A program made the position numbers and the translations under genes. Of a stretch of 64,000 nt of DNA, positions 8,692 through 16,633 are shown piece by piece (position 1 is the first letter of the stretch; the number at the start of each line of letters is the position of its first letter). A model generated the notes under the pieces. The model saw nothing but the letters and a program-made list of their open reading frames with translations, searched no databases and was not told the origin of the DNA. The stretch spans positions 84,255 through 148,254 of the forward strand of contig DEBD01000002.1 of NCBI GenBank assembly GCA_002348385.1, written 5' to 3'. Source of the stretch: Gammaproteobacteria bacterium UBA2965 (lineage in GTDB: Bacteria > Pseudomonadota > Gammaproteobacteria > Pseudomonadales > Azotimanducaceae).

Positions 8692-10082
8692 GTCTGGATG
8701 CGTTCCATGTAGTAGAGCGCACGGTGTGTGTCTGCAATGGGCGTTCGGTTGACGATTTGAAACCGCTTAGCGAAGGCCAACTCAAAGTGCTCTTCTGTGT
8801 AGTTCGGGAAGATGTCCTCCCGCGTGGCCAACAGGCGTCTAACCTGGGAGTCGGTTTTGGGAACGAACTCAATGATCAGCTTGTCCGCAATCTCCGCGAA
8901 GAACTGCGCCACCATGGGCAGCGGCAGATTGTTGCTAATGGCCAAGTGATGAACCAAAGCCAGCGCCATCACGAAACCGCCCGATGTACGCTCGGCAAAC
9001 GAGGTCCGCTCTGCCAGGCGCCAGCCGATCGCGGGTGTTGGATTAGTCACGTCCAACACCAACGGCGTAATGTTCACCTGCGAGTCGCGCAAATGACTGT
9101 AGTGACGGTGAACGGCAAGCTCGTCGACGTCGTGAGCGATCACCCGCGCGCCATGTCGAGCCGCGATGGCGCTGAATCGACCCGTATTCGCACCTACATC
9201 GTGAACAATGTCAGTGCTATAAGCATGGTCGGCCAACATCTCGTGCACCAACCGCTCCTTCTCGCTCATCCCCTCATCCGAGTAGTTGGTGTCGTCGTAG
9301 TAATCCCCCCACTCGGTGGCTTTCTCCGGCAGTTCGAGCCGACTGATGGCGCGGCGCAGACTGGCCACAAGCGCCTGCAATCGGAGCAGTGAAACCTTGG
9401 GGCCGCTGCTTGCGACCTCCCCGCTGGCACCGTCGTCCTGGTGGCGGCGCTGGCTGTTCGCGTGCAGATGTACGTGGGCAAGAACCGAATAGTTGAAGTA
9501 GCTGCGTCTTGGCAACAGGTTACTTGCCAGATCGAGTGGAATTCCATCGATAAAGGACTTGAGCAGATGTCGGGCTCTGACATCTTTGTAGGCCATGACC
9601 GCCAGAGGAGCCAGGAAGTGCTGGCAGAACTGACGGTACGCGACCCACGGCACCTCTTCGTTAAGTATCTCAAACGACAGGGTGTCGATGAAAATGGGGC
9701 GGTTGCCGTCGAACTGCACATTGAAGCCAGTGGCGTCCTTCAGGGTCATCGAGTGTTCGAGCGCCAAGGACTGGATATCAAGCGTCAGCAGGGCCGCATC
9801 TTTGAGTTGGGCAAACGACCACTCATAGGGGTACGAGATATAGGCAATCGGGTCCGGACAAATGACCAGGCATCCCGAGTCGGTCATCGGGGCTTCGGCA
9901 GTTTCTTCGTGTGCTACCAGATACTGGTTTTCCACCAGCTTGGGATACAACGCATCCATTAAACGCTGGTAGTGAGGGAGATATTTCTCGTTGATCTGCC
10001 GATAGAGAACCCCGTCACGAACGAACAGGAACCCCGATGGGTCTCGAAAGGATGCTTCAAGCGGCTGGCCACCTTCACTCAT
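8688..10082 (-). CDS. Large class I SAM-dependent methyltransferase of an envelope-type cluster
   Basis: 464 residues. The C-terminal half has the SAM fold: DIVHDVGANTGRFSAIAARHG (motif I, about residues 288-308), ARVIAHDVDELAV (acidic strand) and a GGFVMALALVHHLAI motif IV-like segment at about 373. The N-terminal half (SGFLFVRDGVLYRQIN, PYEWSFAQLKDAALLTLDI and NRPIFIDTLSFE) is a separate conserved region found in long methyltransferases of surface-polysaccharide neighbourhoods; I do not know its role. The start at 10082 is preferred because the longer frame would run into the upstream small gene; the ribosome site is weak (AGGCGG). It is second in a three-gene operon with the YidC-like gene, to which it is coupled. 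Confidence 0.8.
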   Translation of the reverse strand: MSEGGQPLEASFRDPSGFLFVRDGVLYRQINEKYLPHYQRLMDALYPKLVENQYLVAHEETAEAPMTDSGCLVICPDPIAYISYPYEWSFAQLKDAALLTLDIQSLALEHSMTLKDATGFNVQFDGNRPIFIDTLSFEILNEEVPWVAYRQFCQHFLAPLAVMAYKDVRARHLLKSFIDGIPLDLASNLLPRRSYFNYSVLAHVHLHANSQRRHQDDGASGEVASSGPKVSLLRLQALVASLRRAISRLELPEKATEWGDYYDDTNYSDEGMSEKERLVHEMLADHAYSTDIVHDVGANTGRFSAIAARHGARVIAHDVDELAVHRHYSHLRDSQVNITPLVLDVTNPTPAIGWRLAERTSFAERTSGGFVMALALVHHLAISNNLPLPMVAQFFAEIADKLIIEFVPKTDSQVRRLLATREDIFPNYTEEHFELAFAKRFQIVNRTPIADTHRALYYMERIQT

Positions 10083-10140
10083 CGTACTTGCGCCGCCTGT
10101 TGTCGTGGGGTTGGGGGTGTTCGCTAACGTACCTGCTCGT

Positions 10141-10365
10141 CTAATGCTGTTCGTCCGGTGTTGCGTTCTCTTGAACATCATCCTTTTTAGAGCCGAACAA
10201 CCCAACCAACTTGTGCCAGTAGAGCTTGAGCGTAACTCCCACGGCCGCCAGGGCCGCGATCACGCCTTGAACCAGGGCGCTGCCGGTGCCTGGATCGATA
10301 TAGGCGAATGCGGTTACCGGGGCCAACACTAAGAGGGCGGCCGTCCAAATTCCTGGATTTCTCAT
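10141..10365 (-). CDS. Small YIDPGTGS-motif membrane protein
   Basis: 74 residues. A signal peptide or first span (WTAALLVLAPVTAFA) is followed directly by the motif YIDPGTGSALVQG. Then comes a second hydrophobic helix (VIAALAAVGVTLKLYW), a basic segment (HKLVGLFGSKK) and an acidic tail. I recognise the motif as recurring in short membrane proteins near envelope phosphatase-like and methyltransferase genes, but I know of no assigned function. The signal peptide could be cleaved after AFA, putting YIDPGTGS at the mature N-terminus in the periplasm. It heads the operon with the methyltransferase (58-bp gap) and the YidC paralogue, and is a candidate client of that insertase. Confidence 0.72.
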   Translation of the reverse strand: MRNPGIWTAALLVLAPVTAFAYIDPGTGSALVQGVIAALAAVGVTLKLYWHKLVGLFGSKKDDVQENATPDEQH

Positions 10366-10747
10366 GAGGCAGGTTGTCCTGGTTGGCAGTCATCGCCAGA
10401 TGCGGCGATCGTATTCGCGTGTAGGTTATTAGTCGAGTGGTCCAACCGCGGCTCTCCGCTTTCTTGCAACGGCCTGGCACAGGCGCCGCGCGCCGCCGAA
10501 CACCCGCCTCGCCAGTATCCGCAGATCGAAGCGCCCTGCGCCAGCCCACTGAAAAGAGCCCACCAGGCCGTGCAACACTAACGCGAGCGCTTCGGCGCCA
10601 GCGCAACACAGCAAAATCGACTCTCTGACCCCATCTGGCAGGTCGGCGATCCCAGAGCCCCGCAATGGCAACGGCAACCTCAGCCCCCTTGCCAGGACCG
10701 TCGCGGGCCATTAGCGTGACTCAAAACTAACGCGCAAGGATATACCC
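10366..10747. other. Intergenic region with one doubtful minus-strand open frame
   Basis: About 380 bases upstream of both the YIDPGTGS gene (minus) and the esterase (plus), so it must hold both promoters. A minus-strand frame at 10429-10677 could encode 82 residues from a TTG start (Arg-rich C-terminus, one hydrophobic segment ESILLCCAGAEALALVL). It has G/C-rich third positions, but I recognise no family and give it only about 0.3 probability of being a gene. The esterase ribosome site AAGGA lies at its right end. Confidence 0.4.
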
Positions 10748-11845
10748 GTGAGCAAGCCAATCCTCCCAGGCAAGCTGGGAAATCCAGAGGCAACCCTGGC
10801 CACCGACCCGCGCCTGGATCCACGTCTGGTACGCGCCATGTCGGCCGGCGGCGACTTGCCAGCTCCCGGTGGCTTGCCAATTCCCGGTAACGACGCAAGC
10901 TACGAGGACTGTCTGGCCTATTGCGCCGCCTATGAAGAAAGCCAGACTGCGCTGCACCCCCATGCCTGGTCGGCCATGCCTGAATTCCCCAACGTGAGCA
11001 CTACCACCGAGACCATCACCGGCACGGACGGTAACGACATCACGCTCCACATCCATACGCCCGCGACGCCTACCACCGCCTGCGTGGTGCACCTGCATGG
11101 CGGCGGCATGGTGATGATGACGGCGGAAGATCCCAGCAACGTACGCTGGCGCAACAGTCTGGCAAGCGCCGGCTTGGTGGTGGTTGGCGTGGAATTTCGA
11201 AACGGCGGCGGGCGGCTGGGCGTTCATCCGTATCCCGCGGGGCTGAAGGACTGCGCCAGCGCCACCCGATGGGCCTACGCCAACAAATCGGGCCTGGGCG
11301 TTTCCTCCATCATCGTTTCAGGGGAGTCCGGCGGCGCCAATCTCGCCATCGCCACAGCGCTTAAAGCCAACACCGCAGGCTGGGCAGACGAGATAGACGG
11401 CGTCTACGCCATGTGTCCGTATATATCGGGCGACTACGCCAACCCGCCGGATAGCCTGGCGTCGCTGATCGAAAACGAGGGTTATCTCATCGGACCCGAA
11501 ATGATGGCCGCACTGGTCAGAGTCTACGACCCCGAGGCCAAACACACTCAGGACCCACTGGCCTGGCCCTGGCACGCTGGGCTTGACGAACTGCGCGGTC
11601 TGCCACCCCACGTAATCTCAGTCAACGAGCTGGATCCGCTGCGCGACGAGGGCATCGAGTTCTACCGCAGACTGCTTGCCGCCGGGGTACCGGCCGTGGG
11701 CAGAACCGTGCACGGCACGCCTCATGCGGGCGATAAGAGCTTCCCGGACATGATCGGGGACGTGTTCGCCGAAACCATCGGCTCGGTGTGCGCTTTCGCG
11801 CGCTCTCTGAACGACGATTCCGCGGGTAGTGGTAGCAGGCGATAG
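10748..11845 (+). CDS. Alpha/beta hydrolase, hormone-sensitive-lipase (HSL) type esterase
   Basis: 365 residues, starting at GTG with AAGGA 7 bases upstream. The oxyanion motif HLHGGGMVMM is at about residues 116-125 and the nucleophile elbow GESGGAN (Ser) at about 196. The acid is probably Asp in NELDPLRDEG (about 298), and the catalytic His is in HGTPHAGD (about 326). These define the HSL (bacterial family IV) group, which hydrolyses short- and medium-chain or bulky alcohol esters. No signal peptide is seen, so it is cytosolic. The last 40 codons overlap the convergent lipoprotein gene on the other strand by 124 bp, unusually long for two real genes. Confidence 0.88.
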   Translation: MSKPILPGKLGNPEATLATDPRLDPRLVRAMSAGGDLPAPGGLPIPGNDASYEDCLAYCAAYEESQTALHPHAWSAMPEFPNVSTTTETITGTDGNDITLHIHTPATPTTACVVHLHGGGMVMMTAEDPSNVRWRNSLASAGLVVVGVEFRNGGGRLGVHPYPAGLKDCASATRWAYANKSGLGVSSIIVSGESGGANLAIATALKANTAGWADEIDGVYAMCPYISGDYANPPDSLASLIENEGYLIGPEMMAALVRVYDPEAKHTQDPLAWPWHAGLDELRGLPPHVISVNELDPLRDEGIEFYRRLLAAGVPAVGRTVHGTPHAGDKSFPDMIGDVFAETIGSVCAFARSLNDDSAGSGSRR

Positions 11846-12210
11846 ATGGTCCTGCCGGGCAGAAACTGCCGGATCAGATCAGGGTCTTCAATCTGAACCG
11901 CTCGCGCTGGATATACGCTGCCACCCAGCTTCACACGCACCATCTGGTTCTGCTTCAGCAGCGTATGCCAGCGGCGGCGCTGCGCAGCGTCTATGTAGAG
12001 GTGCTCGCCACGGATCACCACCCGGAGGATGACCGAATAAGGCGACTCACCGCTCACCTCAAGTTCAAGCGTTCGATACTGGCCGGCGAAAGCGAAAGAG
12101 TCTGCATAGGCCACCGGCCCGCGCAGCGCGCCACCGCTGAACAGTAGGAAGGGCGACTGACACGCCAGCAGCCCAGGTAGCACGGCCATTGCGGCGATCG
12201 CTCTGCTCAT
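11722..12210 (-). CDS. Small predicted lipoprotein of unknown function
   Basis: 162 residues. The N-terminus has a short signal with a lipobox-like LLAC (Cys about residue 17), predicting a lipid-anchored envelope protein. Following segments (YRTLELEVSGESPYSVILRVVIRGEHLYIDAAQRRRWHTLL and KLGGSVYPARAVQIEDP) read as a compact beta-rich domain that recurs in proteins of unknown function. Its 3' end overlaps the esterase's 3' end by 124 bp, so the tail after about residue 120 may be unimportant. AGGGTG precedes the ATG. I do not recognise a family name. Confidence 0.55.
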   Translation of the reverse strand: MSRAIAAMAVLPGLLACQSPFLLFSGGALRGPVAYADSFAFAGQYRTLELEVSGESPYSVILRVVIRGEHLYIDAAQRRRWHTLLKQNQMVRVKLGGSVYPARAVQIEDPDLIRQFLPGRTIYRLLPLPAESSFRERAKAHTEPMVSANTSPIMSGKLLSPA

Positions 12211-12289
12211 GAAACACCCTGAAAAACGAACAGACTAACCCAGCGACCCGCGTTTTCCTTCCCCGGCGCCGTTTGTTAGGGTCAAGCTC

Positions 12290-12442
12290 ATGTGCAAGCG
12301 AGGGATTCAGCTCAGCGAGTTTCTGATCACCGGCAAGGATCGGGTATTGAGCTCCACCTGCAGCTCATCCCCCATCGGTCCCATCGACCCCGCAGAAACC
12401 TTGGCGCTGCTGCAGATTTTCGCCGCACGAAAGGCCAGCTAG
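12290..12442 (+). CDS. Possible 50-residue small protein upstream of the dioxygenase
   Basis: An ATG at 12290 opens 50 codons ending in TAG at 12440-12442, two bases before the dioxygenase ATG at 12445. About three quarters of third codon positions are G or C, like neighbouring genes. The translation runs from MCKRGIQLSEFLITGKD to a helical ETLALLQIFAARKAS. The ribosome site (TTAGGG) is weak. The tight spacing suggests translational coupling. No family recognised; it could also be a non-coding leader. Confidence 0.4.
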   Translation: MCKRGIQLSEFLITGKDRVLSSTCSSSPIGPIDPAETLALLQIFAARKAS

Positions 12443-12444
12443 CC

Positions 12445-13281
12445 ATGGAGATACGCCAACACAGTGAAGCGGTGGGCGCCCAGGTTAGCGGGGTAGATGT
12501 GCGCAACCTGGGAGACGACCAGTTCGCGGAGCTACGTGATGCGTTCCACCGTCACGGCGTGCTGTTCTTTCACGAACAGTCGCTCACGCCGAAAGACCAC
12601 ATCGCCTTTGCCCAACGGTGGGGGCCTATCAACATCAACCGCTTCTTCAGGCCTGTGGATGGCTATCCCCAGATCGCCGAAGTGCTCAAGGAGCCGGATC
12701 AGACCGCCAACATCGGTGGCGGCTGGCACACGGACCATTCCTACGACCACGAACCGGCCATGGGCTCAGTCCTGTACGCGCTAGAAATACCCGAAATCGG
12801 CGGCGATACGCTGTTCGCCGGGATGGGTGCGGCCTATGCAGCCCTCGATGATGAGACGAAAGAACGCATAGCCGGCCTGCACGCCGAGCACTCCAACCGC
12901 CACGTATTCGGCGCGGAGGCCACATACCGGCGCGGCATGGACAACCGACTAGGCAACCCGGATCTAGCGACCCAGGATGCCGTTCATCCGATTGTTATAA
13001 ACCATCCCGCTACTGGCGAACACCTGCTCTACGTGAATCCGGGCTTCACTCGCCGCATCGTAGAACTGGAGGAAGAAGAGTCCAGCAAACTACTGTGGTC
13101 GCTCTACCAACATGCCATGAAGCCTGAGTTTCATACGCGCTGGCAGTGGCAAGAGGGATCGCTTGCCATGTGGGACAATCGCTCCACCTGGCATTTCGCT
13201 CAAAATGACTACCAGGGGCAGCGCCGTTACCTGCACCGCATAACAATCGAAGGGACGCGGCTTACCGGCGCCGCTACCTAG
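12445..13281 (+). CDS. TauD/TfdA family Fe(II)/2-oxoglutarate-dependent dioxygenase
   Basis: 278 residues, the standard TauD length, with start MEIRQHSEAVGAQVSGVDV. The facial triad is visible: His and Asp in GGGWHTDHSYDHEP (about residues 91-104) and the distal His in WDNRSTWHFAQNDY (about 251). The 2-oxoglutarate-binding Arg is in RRYLHRITIEG near the end. Family members hydroxylate taurine, aryloxyalkanoates, alkyl sulfates or similar acids, using 2-oxoglutarate and O2. Nothing in the neighbourhood fixes the substrate. A longer in-frame extension upstream to 12292 is rejected in favour of this ATG, where homology begins. Confidence 0.9.
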   Translation: MEIRQHSEAVGAQVSGVDVRNLGDDQFAELRDAFHRHGVLFFHEQSLTPKDHIAFAQRWGPININRFFRPVDGYPQIAEVLKEPDQTANIGGGWHTDHSYDHEPAMGSVLYALEIPEIGGDTLFAGMGAAYAALDDETKERIAGLHAEHSNRHVFGAEATYRRGMDNRLGNPDLATQDAVHPIVINHPATGEHLLYVNPGFTRRIVELEEEESSKLLWSLYQHAMKPEFHTRWQWQEGSLAMWDNRSTWHFAQNDYQGQRRYLHRITIEGTRLTGAAT

Positions 13282-14030
13282 TCGTCGGATTCAGGCAGCC
13301 CGTAACCGAAGCGGGCGATCACTCGCCTGGCCGGCGCGCTGCGCAGGAAATCAAAAAATGCCACCGCCTCGGCGCTGGCCGCGTTGAGCAGCACAGCGTC
13401 CTGGAGCACGGGCGCATGCAACGCAGCCGGCACAGGCCAACGGCTGCCACGACGTTCAGCAATAACGTTGGCGTGAGCCACGAAACCCAGTTCAGCATTG
13501 CCGGTAGCGACCAGGGCGTGAGCCTGGCCCACGTTCTCGCCGTATACCAGTTTTTTTTGTAGTGCCTCGTCATAACCCAGCGAACGCAGAGTCTGCAGCG
13601 CAGCGCGGCCGTATGGCGCCAGCTCCGGGTTGGCCAGCGCCAGCCGGCGAAACCTGCCGGCGCCCAGCACGCCGCGCGGATCAACCTGCAACAACTGCGG
13701 ATCCGCACTCCACAACACGAGTCTCCCTACGGCATAGGTAAATGTCTGTTCGACCGAGATGCGGCCCCTGCTCACCAAGGCGGCAGGACGCTCCTGGTCG
13801 GCGGACAGAAGCACATCAAAAGGAGCCCCATGTACGATCTGCGCGTACAGCTTGCCAGTCGAGCCAGCCACCAGGGTAAGCCGGTCTTGTCCGGCTTCAA
13901 ACTCGCGCTCAAGATGCTCCGCCGCCGTGGCAAAATTGGTTGCCACGGCCACGACGGCGGCGTCTGCCCGCGCAATTCCCGCGCCACCCAGCAGGACTGA
14001 CAACAAGGCAGCAGCCAGATAACGCGCCAC
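13278..14030 (-). CDS. modA: Molybdate ABC transporter periplasmic binding protein
   Basis: 250 residues from a GTG at 14030: a signal peptide (YLAAALLSVLLGGAGIARADA) followed by AVVAVATNFATAAEHLEREFE. Family landmarks are LVAGSTGKLYAQIVHGAPFDVLLSADQERP, LALANPELAPYGRAALQTL, VYGENVGQAHALVATGNAELGFVA and the final FFDFLRS. These match ModA-type oxyanion-binding proteins that deliver molybdate or tungstate to ModBC. The start is uncertain: no good ribosome site precedes the GTG, but upstream codons overlap the peroxiredoxin gene. Unusually, modB and modC are on the opposite strand, beyond the peroxiredoxin gene. Confidence 0.85.
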   Translation of the reverse strand: MARYLAAALLSVLLGGAGIARADAAVVAVATNFATAAEHLEREFEAGQDRLTLVAGSTGKLYAQIVHGAPFDVLLSADQERPAALVSRGRISVEQTFTYAVGRLVLWSADPQLLQVDPRGVLGAGRFRRLALANPELAPYGRAALQTLRSLGYDEALQKKLVYGENVGQAHALVATGNAELGFVAHANVIAERRGSRWPVPAALHAPVLQDAVLLNAASAEAVAFFDFLRSAPARRVIARFGYGLPESDD

Positions 14031-14064
14031 CCTATGAACTTCAGTGCTAGCTACGATACTGCGC

Positions 14065-14724
14065 CTATTTCGGCTGAGGCACGATGCGCATGTAAGGAAG
14101 CGGAGCCTCCCAACCGTCGGGAAACTTCTGCTTGGCATCCGCGTCCGACACCGCCGGCACGATGATCACATCTTCCCCCTGCTGCCAGTTCACCGGCGTC
14201 GCAACCTGGTGGTTGGCCGTGAGCTGACAGGAGTCCAGCAGGCGCAGCACTTCATCGAAATTCCGGCCCGTGCTCATCGGATAAGTCAGCATCGCTTTGA
14301 TCCTCTTGTCCGGTCCGATCACGAACACCGAGCGCACCGTGGCGTTGTCCACCGGCGTGCGCCCTTCCGAACTGTCCCCCGCTTCCTCGGGCAGCATGTC
14401 GTATGCCTTGGCAACGCTCAGGTCCGAGTCGCCGATGAGCGGGTAGGTCACCTTGTGCCCCTGCGTACGCTCTATGTCACCCAGCCAATCGCCATGCTGG
14501 CTTACCGGGTCGACGCTTAACCCGATGATCTTGCAGTTGCGCTGCGCAAACTCCGGCTGCAAACCCGCCATGTAACCAAGTTCCGTGGTGCAAACGGGCG
14601 TGAAATCCTTGGGGTGCGAAAACAAGATAGCCCAGCCGTCACCGATCCAATCGTGAAAGCTGATCTGTCCCTGGGTCGTCTGTGCAGTGAAATCCGGTGC
14701 TTCGCCGTTGATTCTTAAAGACAT
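14065..14724 (-). CDS. 1-Cys peroxiredoxin (Prx6 type)
   Basis: 219 residues. The N-terminal thioredoxin-like domain carries the peroxidatic Cys in DFTPVCTTELG (about residue 45), and the C-terminal extension typical of Prx6 ends in PQPK. It reduces H2O2 and organic or lipid hydroperoxides in the cytosol. GGAGACGACAA before the ATG supports the start at 14724; the longer open frame lacks a ribosome site. It sits between modA (same strand, 35-bp gap) and modB (divergent), an arrangement with no obvious functional reason. Confidence 0.92.
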   Translation of the reverse strand: MSLRINGEAPDFTAQTTQGQISFHDWIGDGWAILFSHPKDFTPVCTTELGYMAGLQPEFAQRNCKIIGLSVDPVSQHGDWLGDIERTQGHKVTYPLIGDSDLSVAKAYDMLPEEAGDSSEGRTPVDNATVRSVFVIGPDKRIKAMLTYPMSTGRNFDEVLRLLDSCQLTANHQVATPVNWQQGEDVIIVPAVSDADAKQKFPDGWEAPLPYMRIVPQPK

Positions 14725-14800
14725 TTGTCGTCTCCTTCCCATAAAACCAATATTCCCAGCACGGCGCTTTAGCCAAGCTTGGGGAACGGGATCATAGATC

Positions 14801-15472
14801 ATGTCCGAAATGGGTCCAATGTGGCTGACGGTGCAGTTAGCAGGCGTCACCACCGCCGTGCTGCTGGTGCTCGGCACGCCGCTGGCCTGGTGGCTCGCCC
14901 GTACCCGGGCCACCATCAAACCGGTGGTGGAGACCGTGACCGCCTTGCCTCTGGTGCTGCCACCGACAGTGCTGGGTTTCTACCTGCTCATACTGCTGAG
15001 TCCTGATTCCGCCATAGGCTCGCTGTGGATCAGCATCACCGGAGACACGCTCACGTTTTCGTTCGCCGGATTGGTGGTGGCGTCCGTGCTCTACTCACTG
15101 CCTTTCATGGTGCAGCCGCTGCAGAGTGCTTTCGAAAACGTCGGTGCGGGACCGCTGGAGGCGGCCGCGAGCCTGGGCGCAAATCCGTGGGATGCGTTTT
15201 TCTCCGTGACGCTACCTCTGTGCGCGCGCGGATTCCTCACGGCCACGGTACTCACCTTCGCGCACACCATCGGTGAGTTCGGCGTGGTGTTGATGGTAGG
15301 AGGCAACATCCCCGGAGAAACCAAGGTGGTATCCATCGCTATCTACGAGCATGTGGAAACCCTCCGCTACGCTCAGGCCCACAGCTTGTCCGCCATGCTC
15401 ATGGCCTTCGCGTTCGCTGTTTTGTTTGCCGTCTACTTCCTCAACCGCCGGTTTCCCATGAGGGTGTACTGA
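14801..15472 (+). CDS. modB: Molybdate ABC transporter permease
   Basis: 223 residues with about five membrane spans and the ABC permease EAA loop LEAAASLGANPWDAFFSVTLP at about residues 122-142, which docks to the ATPase. The sequence VTALPLVLPPTVLGFYLL at about 47-64 is typical of ModB. It forms the inner-membrane channel for molybdate with ModC at 15474, one base downstream of its stop. The first ATG (MSEMGPMWLTVQ) is used; there is no clear ribosome site, and the Met at residue 4 or 7 are alternatives. Confidence 0.9.
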   Translation: MSEMGPMWLTVQLAGVTTAVLLVLGTPLAWWLARTRATIKPVVETVTALPLVLPPTVLGFYLLILLSPDSAIGSLWISITGDTLTFSFAGLVVASVLYSLPFMVQPLQSAFENVGAGPLEAAASLGANPWDAFFSVTLPLCARGFLTATVLTFAHTIGEFGVVLMVGGNIPGETKVVSIAIYEHVETLRYAQAHSLSAMLMAFAFAVLFAVYFLNRRFPMRVY

Positions 15473-15473
15473 G

Positions 15474-16565
15474 GTGCTCGACATCGACATCGGCGTCACG
15501 CTGGACGAGTTCCAGCTAGGCGTGAAAGAGAAACTGGACGCCCCAGGAATCACCGCGCTGTTCGGGCCCAGCGGCAGCGGCAAAAGCACCCTGCTTCGGG
15601 TCCTGGCCGGCTTCCAGAGCGCCACCGGCACGGTCTCCTTCAACGGCTCCGTCTGGCAGGACACCGACTCCGGCACCTTTGTGGCGCCCCACCATCGACC
15701 GGTGGGCTACATGTTTCAGGATGCGCGCCTGTTTCCCCACCTGAGCGTGCGCGGCAATCTGGATTTCGCAGCCCGGCGCGCGGCGCGCGGCGGCTCCAAT
15801 GAGGCCCAGTCGGCATTCTCGATGGATCACGTGATGGCCGCATTCGACCTGGCGGAACTGGTGGGACGTCGTCCTGGCACCCTGTCCGGCGGCGAGCGCC
15901 AGCGCGTGGCCCTGGCGCGCACGCTACTGCGGCGTCCGCAGCTATTGCTGCTGGACGAGCCCCTGGCCGCACTGGACCAGGAGCGCAAGTCGGAAATCAT
16001 GCCGTACCTGGACGCACTCCCGGGAGAATTTGATATCCCCACCATCTATGTGAGCCACTCCGCCGACGAGGTGGCCCAGCTGGCGGACCAAATGTGGGTG
16101 TTGGCCAACGGGCGGGTACACGCTGCCGGGGCCACCGCAGAGATCATGCAGAGACTGGACATTCAATCAGTAATGGGGCGCTTCGAGGCCGGCGCCGTCA
16201 TACGGGCGCGGGTGCTCGACCACGACCAGGGCTACCACCTGACCGGCCTCGATTTCGGAGGCCAGCGGCTGACCATGCCCATGGTGGATCGGCTGGCAGC
16301 CGGCGATCAGGTGCGCCTGCGCATACGCGCGCGGGACGTGGCGCTTGCCACCACGCGCCCCGAGGGCATCAGCATCCGCAACGTGCTGGCTGGCAACATC
16401 ACCGAAATTGTCGAACAATCCGGCTCGCCGTTCGCGGAGGCCCGGGTGGAAGTGGGTGGCCAACATTTGCGCGCACGACTAACCAGGGCTGCCGCGGACG
16501 AGATGCAGCTGGCCACCGGAAAGCCCGTCTTCGCCCTAATCAAGAGCATCGCCTTCGACGCCTGA
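15474..16565 (+). CDS. modC: Molybdate ABC transporter ATP-binding protein
   Basis: 363 residues from a GTG one base after the modB stop, so translation is coupled. The nucleotide-binding domain has Walker A GPSGSGKST (about residues 31-39), signature LSGGERQRVALAR (about 137), Walker B LLLLDEPLAALD (about 158) and the switch His in YVSHS (about 194). Residues about 290-360 form a TOBE/Mop-type domain (SIRNVLAGNITEIVEQSG) that senses or binds oxyanion. Both are diagnostic of ModC. It supplies molybdenum for molybdopterin enzymes, none of which are in this window. Confidence 0.92.
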   Translation: MLDIDIGVTLDEFQLGVKEKLDAPGITALFGPSGSGKSTLLRVLAGFQSATGTVSFNGSVWQDTDSGTFVAPHHRPVGYMFQDARLFPHLSVRGNLDFAARRAARGGSNEAQSAFSMDHVMAAFDLAELVGRRPGTLSGGERQRVALARTLLRRPQLLLLDEPLAALDQERKSEIMPYLDALPGEFDIPTIYVSHSADEVAQLADQMWVLANGRVHAAGATAEIMQRLDIQSVMGRFEAGAVIRARVLDHDQGYHLTGLDFGGQRLTMPMVDRLAAGDQVRLRIRARDVALATTRPEGISIRNVLAGNITEIVEQSGSPFAEARVEVGGQHLRARLTRAAADEMQLATGKPVFALIKSIAFDA

Positions 16566-16633
16566 GGGGCCTTGATGCAGACGGGGCGTTGGCGCTTCAA
16601 TACGAACTGGCTCCAACGCATCGAGTGACCATC

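Noticed and set aside
10429..10677. 82-codon minus-strand ORF upstream of the YIDPGTGS gene
   Set aside because: Starts at TTG, has no recognisable family and may be chance in a GC-rich gap; mentioned only in the intergenic entry.
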